Positions 7,405 through 11,517 of a DNA stretch of 11,517 nt are shown here, in pieces. The position numbers and the translations under genes were made by a program. Origin of the DNA: Rhodocyclaceae bacterium UBA6160 (GTDB lineage Bacteria; Pseudomonadota; Gammaproteobacteria; Burkholderiales; Rhodocyclaceae); assembly GCA_002422995.1 (NCBI GenBank), contig DIUK01000050.1, positions 271-11,787 of the forward strand, given 5' to 3'. Every line of letters begins with the position of its first letter. The first letter of the stretch is position 1. The notes below the pieces were generated by a model. The model searched no databases, was not told the DNA's origin, and saw nothing but the letters and a program-made list of their open reading frames with translations.

Positions 7405-7904
7405 CAATGCCTCTAACCTTTGAGGCTTTCCAGCAATTAACAGGCGTTATCCGAGAACAAGCGATTGCATTGGATGAACAGCGATGGGATGACTGGCAAA
7501 GCTTCTATACGGACGACATTGTGTTTTGGCTTCCGGCCTGGGTTGATGAACATACGCTGACCAGTGATCCGTTTAACGAAGTCTCAATGATTTATTTTGC
7601 AGGCAAAGCTGCTTTAAGTGATCGAGTCTGGCGGTTCATTTCAGGCACGTCACCTGCCTCAACCCCTTTACCGAGAACATCCCATTTGATTGGTAGTGAT
7701 CTAGTGGAGTCATTCACTGGTGATCATGCAGTGGTTAATTGCCGATGGCATACAACCGTCGTACGGAATGGTCGTACTTGGTTTTACGCTGGATCATGCC
7801 GTTACACGCTTCGCCTAGAAGCAGGTAATTGGCGAATTGCTGAGCGCTACATCACACTGACTAACGATCAGATTGAAACAGCATTGGACATTTATCACCT
7901 TTGA
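7401..7904 (+). CDS. Ring-hydroxylating dioxygenase small subunit, BenB/AntB type
   Basis: This 167-residue beta subunit partners the large subunit just upstream. The ATGA overlap (7401-7404) and the AAGGAG at 7388-7393, inside the end of the upstream gene, point to translational coupling. The family pattern is clear: an N-terminal helix with ALDEQRWDDWQSFYTDDIVFWLPAW (seen as LDEQRWDDWQ, FYTDD and FWLPAW), then ISGTSPASTPLPRTSHLIG and a C-terminal DQIETALDIYHL. BenB/AntB proteins share the LYT/D, PAW, STP-PRTSH and DIYH elements. It is structural and non-catalytic. A longer in-frame reading from 7359 lies inside the upstream gene and lacks a suitable ribosome-binding site, so it was not used. 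Confidence 0.87.
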   Translation: MTMPLTFEAFQQLTGVIREQAIALDEQRWDDWQSFYTDDIVFWLPAWVDEHTLTSDPFNEVSMIYFAGKAALSDRVWRFISGTSPASTPLPRTSHLIGSDLVESFTGDHAVVNCRWHTTVVRNGRTWFYAGSCRYTLRLEAGNWRIAERYITLTNDQIETALDIYHL

Positions 7905-7938
7905 TTTACTTTTTTATTTTTTAACCTGGAGAGAAAAC

Positions 7939-8769
7939 ATGCAAATTAACGAAGCCGATTTTGAAAAAAAATTTATTAATGTCAATGGTATAAATACATG
8001 CTATATCGAGGCGGGTACAGGCGAGCCGCTAATTTTGATCCATGGTGGTGGTGCCGGTGCCAATAGTTACGGTAACTGGTTTGCCTGTATGCCGCTATTT
8101 GCCAAAAACTTTCGTGTCATTGCTATCGACATGCTAGGTTTTGGCAGCACCGATGCACCTGATCCTGCGGTGTGCGATTATTCACAAAAAGCACGTTATG
8201 ACCATGTCGCCGGGTTTATCAAGGCAATGGGTCTGAGCAAAGTCTCCTTGGTTGGAAATTCGATGGGCGGTGCCACGGCTATGGGTGTGTGCAATGAGTA
8301 TCCTGAGCTGGTTGATAAACTCGTTCTCATGGGCAGCGCTGGCCTGAACGGAGAAATCACCCCTGCTTTGATGCCTGTTCTCAACTACGACTTTACTAAA
8401 GAGGGTATGGTCACATTGATCAAAACGCTTGCCAATGATAAGTTCGAAATCACCCAAGAGATGGTGGACTATCGATGGAGCAATTCAGTCAAGCCAGGCA
8501 TCAAGGAGGCCTACGGCAACACCATGGCCTGGGTGAAAAAACAGGGTGGACTGTTCTATCCGGAAGAATACATTGCCCGCGTTAAACACAAAACACTTGT
8601 CGTCAATGGGAAAAATGATCTGGTCGTACCTCTTGCCATGGCTTATCGTTTTCTCGAGTTGATTAATGACTCATGGGGCTATATTGTTCCGCATTGTGGT
8701 CACTGGGCGATGATTGAGCACCCGGTAGATTTTTCCGCAGCGGTCACTTCATTCATTAAGTCTCACTAA
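7939..8769 (+). CDS. carC: meta-cleavage product hydrolase, CarC-like
   Basis: This 276-residue alpha/beta hydrolase cuts the carbon-carbon bond of the ring-cleavage product. In the carbazole pathway that is 2-hydroxy-6-oxo-6-(2'-aminophenyl)hexa-2,4-dienoate, giving anthranilate and 2-hydroxypenta-2,4-dienoate. The oxyanion-region HGGGAGA is at residues 35-41, the nucleophile elbow GNSMGGA gives Ser108, the acid is Asp227 in GKNDLVVP, and the base is His255 in PHCGHWAMIEHP. The stretches LVLMGSAGL, NYDFTKEGMV, QGGLFY and DSWGYIVPHCGHWAMIEHP agree closely with CarC as I recall it, more closely than with BphD. The ATG at 7939 has GGAGAG at 7928-7933. An upstream in-frame start overlapping the previous gene is not needed. 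No signal peptide is seen, so the protein is cytoplasmic. Confidence 0.9.
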   Translation: MQINEADFEKKFINVNGINTCYIEAGTGEPLILIHGGGAGANSYGNWFACMPLFAKNFRVIAIDMLGFGSTDAPDPAVCDYSQKARYDHVAGFIKAMGLSKVSLVGNSMGGATAMGVCNEYPELVDKLVLMGSAGLNGEITPALMPVLNYDFTKEGMVTLIKTLANDKFEITQEMVDYRWSNSVKPGIKEAYGNTMAWVKKQGGLFYPEEYIARVKHKTLVVNGKNDLVVPLAMAYRFLELINDSWGYIVPHCGHWAMIEHPVDFSAAVTSFIKSH

Positions 8770-8784
8770 TTCGCTTTCTAGTAT

Positions 8785-8819
8785 GAAGACATGCCGCAAC
8801 ATTTAGCAGCATGTTCTTC
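8785..8819 (+). other. Imperfect hairpin between carC and carBa
   Basis: GAAGACATGC (8785-8794) can pair with GCATG-T-TCTTC (8809-8819) as a 10-base-pair stem with one bulged T and a 14-base loop. It lies 15 bases after the carC stop and 36 bases before the GTG start of the next gene. There is no good U-tract, so it is more likely an mRNA stabiliser or a processing site than a terminator. Function is inferred only. Confidence 0.35.
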
Positions 8820-8855
8820 TCGATTTATCTGTGTCTATCTGAGGAAGGACTCACC

Positions 8856-9128
8856 GTGGCTCGCTATGAAGTGCACCGATTGATTCAAAACCTGACCAAG
8901 GTGCCTGGTCTGCTTGATCGTTTAAGCTCGGAACCCGAGATAGTATTTAATGAATATGGGCTTACAGATCAAGAGAAGCAGGTATTGATTGAGGCCTCAC
9001 CGCCTGCGTTGGCTTCTATCCAGATACATCCTATTTTGCAAATGCTCTACCTTATTGCACGTAATCCAAGCATGGCGGCACAGGTTAGCATTCGTGACTA
9101 TCTCGCCACCATTCACAAGGAAGCCTGA
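8856..9128 (+). CDS. carBa: Extradiol dioxygenase small subunit, CarBa-like (LigA domain)
   Basis: This 90-residue protein has a LigA-type (protocatechuate 4,5-dioxygenase alpha) fold, the non-catalytic small subunit that caps the active site of a class III extradiol dioxygenase. In the carbazole pathway CarBa and CarBb together cleave 2'-aminobiphenyl-2,3-diol. The family pattern VHRLIQNL, a helix ending in YGLTDQEKQVL, then IHPILQMLYLIARNP is visible. The start is the GTG at 8856 with GAGGAAGG at 8841-8848, seven bases upstream. That gives a length close to the CarBa family (about 90). An in-frame ATG at 8811 lies inside a hairpin and has no ribosome-binding site. The stop is only two bases before the large-subunit gene. 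Confidence 0.85.
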   Translation: MARYEVHRLIQNLTKVPGLLDRLSSEPEIVFNEYGLTDQEKQVLIEASPPALASIQIHPILQMLYLIARNPSMAAQVSIRDYLATIHKEA

Positions 9129-9130
9129 TT

Positions 9131-9940
9131 ATGGGGAAAATTGTTGCTGCCTGCGGCGTTTCGCACATTCTGATGTCGCCACATGGCTGTGAGGCTTCGG
9201 CTCAGAATATCGTTGATGGTTTTAAAACACTGGGTGAAAGATTATTAGCAGCGAAACCCGATGTAGTGATTGTTATTAGCAGCGATCACATGTTCAATAT
9301 TGATCTCGCTATGCAACCGCGGTTCGTGATTGGTATGTCGGATCAATACACGCCAGTGGGTGATATGGATATTCCGCGCATCCCGGTTGCTGGCCATCGG
9401 GCACTGGCTGAAGCTATCGTCAAACAAGCGGATCAGGATGGCTTCGATCTATGTCAGGCAGAAGAGTACGCCCTTGATCATGGTGTTATGGTACCTCTTC
9501 TTTTCATGGGATTGTCGCATTTGCCTATAGTGCCTCTGATAGTCAATATCAACACGCAGCCGATGCCCTCTGCTCTGCGCTGTTTAGCACTCGGAGAGAC
9601 ATTGCGGCAGGCCGTTGAGACCAGTTTGCCTGTGGCTACGCGCGTGGCTGTTGTTGGTGGGGGGGGGCTTTCTCATTGGTTATGTGTTCCCCGCCACGGC
9701 GAAGTTGATGAAGTATTTGATCACTATACGATGGATAAACTTTGCAATGGAGAGCAAGCAGCGCTTGCTCAGGCAGGTAATGCAGACATTATTGAACGCG
9801 GCGGTAATGGGGGTATTGAAATAGTGAATTGGCTCATGGCGGCACAAGCGGCTCACTCATCCGGCGGTGAAAAAATATTCTATGAGCCAATGCGCTCATG
9901 GTTCACTGGCTTAGGTGGTGTGCTTTATCACGTTAATTAA
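9131..9940 (+). CDS. carBb: Extradiol dioxygenase catalytic subunit, CarBb-like (LigB family)
   Basis: This 269-residue class III extradiol ring-cleavage dioxygenase uses non-haem Fe(II). By LigB family analogy the iron ligands are His12 (VSHILMSPHG), His53 (ISSDHMFNID) and Glu230 (GNGGIEIVNW), with catalytic His182 in GGGGLSHWL. The length and motif spacing fit the CarBb/LigB family, and the pairing with the LigA-type gene two bases upstream marks the two-subunit form. The predicted reaction is meta-cleavage of a biphenyl-2,3-diol-type product made by the CarAa enzymes. AAGGAAG at 9117-9123 sits inside the end of carBa, so translation is probably coupled. A run of nine G at 9659-9667 encodes the Gly run before the catalytic His; the frame is intact as given, because Glu230 follows in register. 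Confidence 0.9.
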   Translation: MGKIVAACGVSHILMSPHGCEASAQNIVDGFKTLGERLLAAKPDVVIVISSDHMFNIDLAMQPRFVIGMSDQYTPVGDMDIPRIPVAGHRALAEAIVKQADQDGFDLCQAEEYALDHGVMVPLLFMGLSHLPIVPLIVNINTQPMPSALRCLALGETLRQAVETSLPVATRVAVVGGGGLSHWLCVPRHGEVDEVFDHYTMDKLCNGEQAALAQAGNADIIERGGNGGIEIVNWLMAAQAAHSSGGEKIFYEPMRSWFTGLGGVLYHVN

Positions 9941-9943
9941 CCT

Positions 9944-9960
9944 GTTACGGTCATCGTAAC
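9944..9960 (+). other. Short hairpin after carBb
   Basis: GTTACG (9944-9949) and CGTAAC (9955-9960) form a perfect 6-base-pair stem with a 5-base loop just after the carBb stop, followed by TTTCTAC. It is weak for an intrinsic terminator. At most it would attenuate transcription into the ferredoxin gene. Confidence 0.25.
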
Positions 9961-10002
9961 TTTCTACACTTCTGAGATGTTTTAATAGGAGAAATTTTCA
10001 TC

Positions 10003-10332
10003 ATGAGTTTTACACGGGTATGCCAATCAAGTGAGATTCCGCAAGGGGGAATGCGTCGTGTCATGATTGAGGATAGGACGCCGGTAACCATTTATCGAGT
10101 GGGTGACGAGTTTTTTGCCACTTCTGATTACTGCACGCATGGTATTGCGTCCTTGAGCGAGGGGGAGCTCAAAGGCGATATTATTGAATGTCCTTTTCAC
10201 GGTGGTGCATTTAACTGCCGGACCGGCGAACCCGTGGAGGCACCATGCGTTGTTCCGCTGACTCGGTATGCGGTTGAGACACGCGATGGCGAGCTCTTTG
10301 TCGGCCCCTTGCAATATGAATCCGCCGCCTGA
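10003..10332 (+). CDS. carAc: Rieske [2Fe-2S] ferredoxin, CarAc-like
   Basis: This 109-residue Rieske ferredoxin should carry electrons from a reductase to the terminal oxygenases. Cluster ligands are C44-T-H46 and C63-x2-H66. The segments FATSDYCTHGIASLSEGEL, GDIIECPFHGGAFN and the TGEPVEAPC turn match CarAc-type and related salicylate/anthranilate dioxygenase ferredoxins. AGGAGA at 9987-9992 precedes the ATG. It is the only ferredoxin in the window beside four terminal oxygenases, so it probably serves both CarAa copies, and perhaps the two alpha/beta oxygenases too. No ferredoxin reductase gene (CarAd-like) is present here. The location is cytoplasmic. Confidence 0.9.
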   Translation: MSFTRVCQSSEIPQGGMRRVMIEDRTPVTIYRVGDEFFATSDYCTHGIASLSEGELKGDIIECPFHGGAFNCRTGEPVEAPCVVPLTRYAVETRDGELFVGPLQYESAA

Positions 10333-10393
10333 TAACACTTCGTGTGTCCGCGAATTCAGTTAAATACTGCTTTTAAACCAAAAGGAATCATAA

Positions 10394-10993
10394 ATGAATA
10401 TCTTGCAGATCAATTCAAGTCCGCACAGAGAAGGCTCAAATTCAACCAAAGTCGCCAATTTGATCGTAGCGCACTTAATGCAGAGTTCTGGTGAGAAAAA
10501 ACTCATCGTCAGGGATCTTGCCGTTACGCCACATCCCATCCTGGATGAAACATCACTTGCCGCCATATACACTCCGGCAGACGAGCGAACCGCTGATCAG
10601 GCAGCACGCGTTGCACTTGACGACGTGCTGATTTCAGAGATTCAAGCGGCAGATGTCATCGTGTTAGGTGCCCCAATGTACAACTTTGGCATTTCAGCAC
10701 AATTGAAAAACTGGTTTGATGCGATTGTTCGCACAGGCGTAACTTTCCATTACACAGAAAAAGGACCCGAAGGGTTGATCAAAGACAAGAAAGTCTACGT
10801 CGCCTTGGCACGTGGCGGGCGTTACCGAGGAACGGAAACTGATTGTCAAGTTCTTCATCTTAAAACCTTATTGTCTTTTCTTGGCATGACAGATATCGAT
10901 TTCATCTACGCAGAAGGTTTGGGTATGGGGCCGGAGGCTGTCCAGCAGGCTTTTGTCGAAGCTCAAAATGATATTTCTGCAATTATTGGTTAA
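10394..10993 (+). CDS. azoR: FMN-dependent NAD(P)H oxidoreductase, azoreductase (AzoR) family
   Basis: This 199-residue flavodoxin-like oxidoreductase belongs to the AzoR/flavodoxin_2 family. The N-terminal INSSPHREGSNSTKVAN is the FMN phosphate-binding loop, and LGAPMYNFGISAQLKNWFD in the middle is the family signature. ARGGRYRG and the C-terminal LSFLGMTDIDFIYAEGL complete the pattern. Family members reduce quinones and azo bonds. In this setting it may reduce quinones that form from catechol-type intermediates, but that is inference. It follows carAc by 61 bases on the same strand with AAAAGGAA at 10380-10387, so it may belong to the operon. It is not part of the classical car gene set. 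Confidence 0.88.
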   Translation: MNILQINSSPHREGSNSTKVANLIVAHLMQSSGEKKLIVRDLAVTPHPILDETSLAAIYTPADERTADQAARVALDDVLISEIQAADVIVLGAPMYNFGISAQLKNWFDAIVRTGVTFHYTEKGPEGLIKDKKVYVALARGGRYRGTETDCQVLHLKTLLSFLGMTDIDFIYAEGLGMGPEAVQQAFVEAQNDISAIIG

Positions 10994-11070
10994 ATGGATA
11001 AGCTCCCCTTAGCTTGTCTTATATCCCAATGGAATTATTTCATCAAGAAAACACTGAATAATCCTAACGC

Positions 11071-11402
11071 TCATTGACCGCCCTCGAAGATCGCCGCGAC
11101 TTTTTTTGATAGCACAAGAAGCGCGGCAGTCTCGGCGAGTGCCTTGTCCTTGCGTTGCAGTTCGCGTTCGAGTTCCTTGATGCGTTTCTTGTCGGCCCGC
11201 GTCGCCTGCGGACTGACGCGGACATCTTCCGGGTCTGCCAGCGCCGTGGTGGCACTCAGGCGCCACTTATCGAATTCAGCAGGAAAGACCCCGTGCTCCC
11301 GACACCAGGATTCTTGCCAGCTTCGTCCATGGCCGCCACTGTGATCACGGCTTCCAACCGGGCCACCACCCTGTTCCTGAATGCGTCTCCGTACCGTGCC
11401 AT
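11071..11402 (-). pseudogene. IS3-family transposase OrfA remnant
   Basis: On the minus strand an ATG at 11402 starts MARYGDAFRNRVVARL, the usual N-terminus of one IS3-family OrfA group. It jumps straight to EAVITVAAMDEAGKN, so the HTH middle is deleted. A frameshift follows, and the other frame continues SWCREHGVFPAEFDKW, ADPEDVRVSPQATRADKKR, IKELERELQRKDKALAETAA and LLVLSKKVAAIF to a TGA at 11071. The C-terminal coiled coil and the ALAETAALLVLSKK motif are diagnostic. The gene is broken and its OrfB does not follow at 11070 and below; the DNA there is AT-rich spacer after azoR. It is a different IS3 type from the one on the left side. Confidence 0.8.
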
Positions 11403-11458
11403 CTCTCATCCTCGTCGCCCCCAAGTTCAACATCATAAGGAGGCGACAACTATTCTGA

Positions 11459-11517
11459 CGCGGGGGGATTGCCACCATGGACATCAAACCCGTGCTGCAT
11501 GGCGACAACGGCTCGAC
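11459..11517 (+). pseudogene. IS3-family OrfB fragment, running off the right edge
   Basis: The plus-strand frame is open from 11459 to the window end and reads DIKPVLHGDNGST. This is the segment around the second catalytic Asp of IS3-family OrfB (VLHxDNGS). The N-terminal part is missing, because a stop at 11456-11458 and the start of the neighbouring OrfA remnant lie directly upstream. It runs opposite to that OrfA, so the two are not one intact element. The window edge prevents judging whether it continues correctly. Confidence 0.55.

Noticed and set aside
8811..8855. ATG at 8811 as the start of carBa
   Set aside because: It lies within a hairpin arm without a ribosome-binding site; GTG at 8856 has GAGGAAGG upstream and gives the usual family length.
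1347..11402. Composite transposon carrying the whole cluster
   Set aside because: The IS remnants on the two sides are of different types, are all broken, and no matching terminal repeats or target duplication could be seen.
1..11517. tRNA, rRNA, CRISPR array or replication origin
   Set aside because: No cloverleaf-like segments, regularly spaced repeats or iteron-like arrays were seen on reading through the window.

Overview
The window holds a catabolic gene cluster for a polycyclic or heteroaromatic compound, most like the carbazole (car) pathway. It is bracketed on both sides by decayed insertion-sequence debris. The host is most likely a proteobacterium (beta or gamma class): the Rieske oxygenases, the ferredoxin, the LigAB-type dioxygenase and the IS3/IS630 remnants are all of proteobacterial types. 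By eye the catabolic block (about 1350-11000) is more AT-rich than the GC-rich IS debris. That fits a block that moved as a unit, but I could not compute composition.

Left flank (1-1577). Positions 1-223 hold nothing I can assign. From about 224 to 1111 lies a wrecked IS3-family element: an OrfA N-terminal piece, then an OrfB transposase broken by stops, frameshifts, an insertion and an internal loss. It runs directly into the N-terminal part of an IS630-family transposase on the opposite strand (about 1094-1347). The next 230 bases are AT-rich, may carry a trace of an unidentified minus-strand coding sequence, and must contain whatever promoter drives the cluster if there is one here.

Catabolic block (1578-10993). 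All ten genes are on the + strand. In order they are: a salicylate 5-hydroxylase/anthranilate-dioxygenase-type oxygenase (large and small subunits); two tandem, diverged homologues of the carbazole 1,9a-dioxygenase terminal oxygenase CarAa; a benzoate/anthranilate 1,2-dioxygenase-type oxygenase (large and small subunits, overlapping by 4 bases); a CarC-like meta-cleavage hydrolase; CarBa- and CarBb-like subunits of an extradiol dioxygenase; a CarAc-like Rieske ferredoxin; and an AzoR-like FMN oxidoreductase. A plausible flow is angular dioxygenation (CarAa with CarAc), extradiol ring cleavage (CarBaBb) and hydrolysis (CarC). This yields anthranilate from carbazole, or salicylate from a dibenzofuran-type substrate. 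One of the two alpha/beta oxygenases would then hydroxylate that product. No ferredoxin reductase, regulator, transporter or lower-pathway genes (CarD/E/F type) are present, so these must lie elsewhere.

The most striking feature is a 281-base block, identical at every position, shared by the two carAa paralogues (3601-3881 and 4905-5185). It covers the Rieske [2Fe-2S] domain, while the rest of the two genes is strongly diverged. This looks like recent gene conversion of the ferredoxin-facing domain between enzymes with different catalytic domains.

Right flank (10994-11517). After azoR comes a frameshifted IS3-family OrfA remnant on the minus strand. The first bases of an IS3-type OrfB fragment on the plus strand run off the window end.
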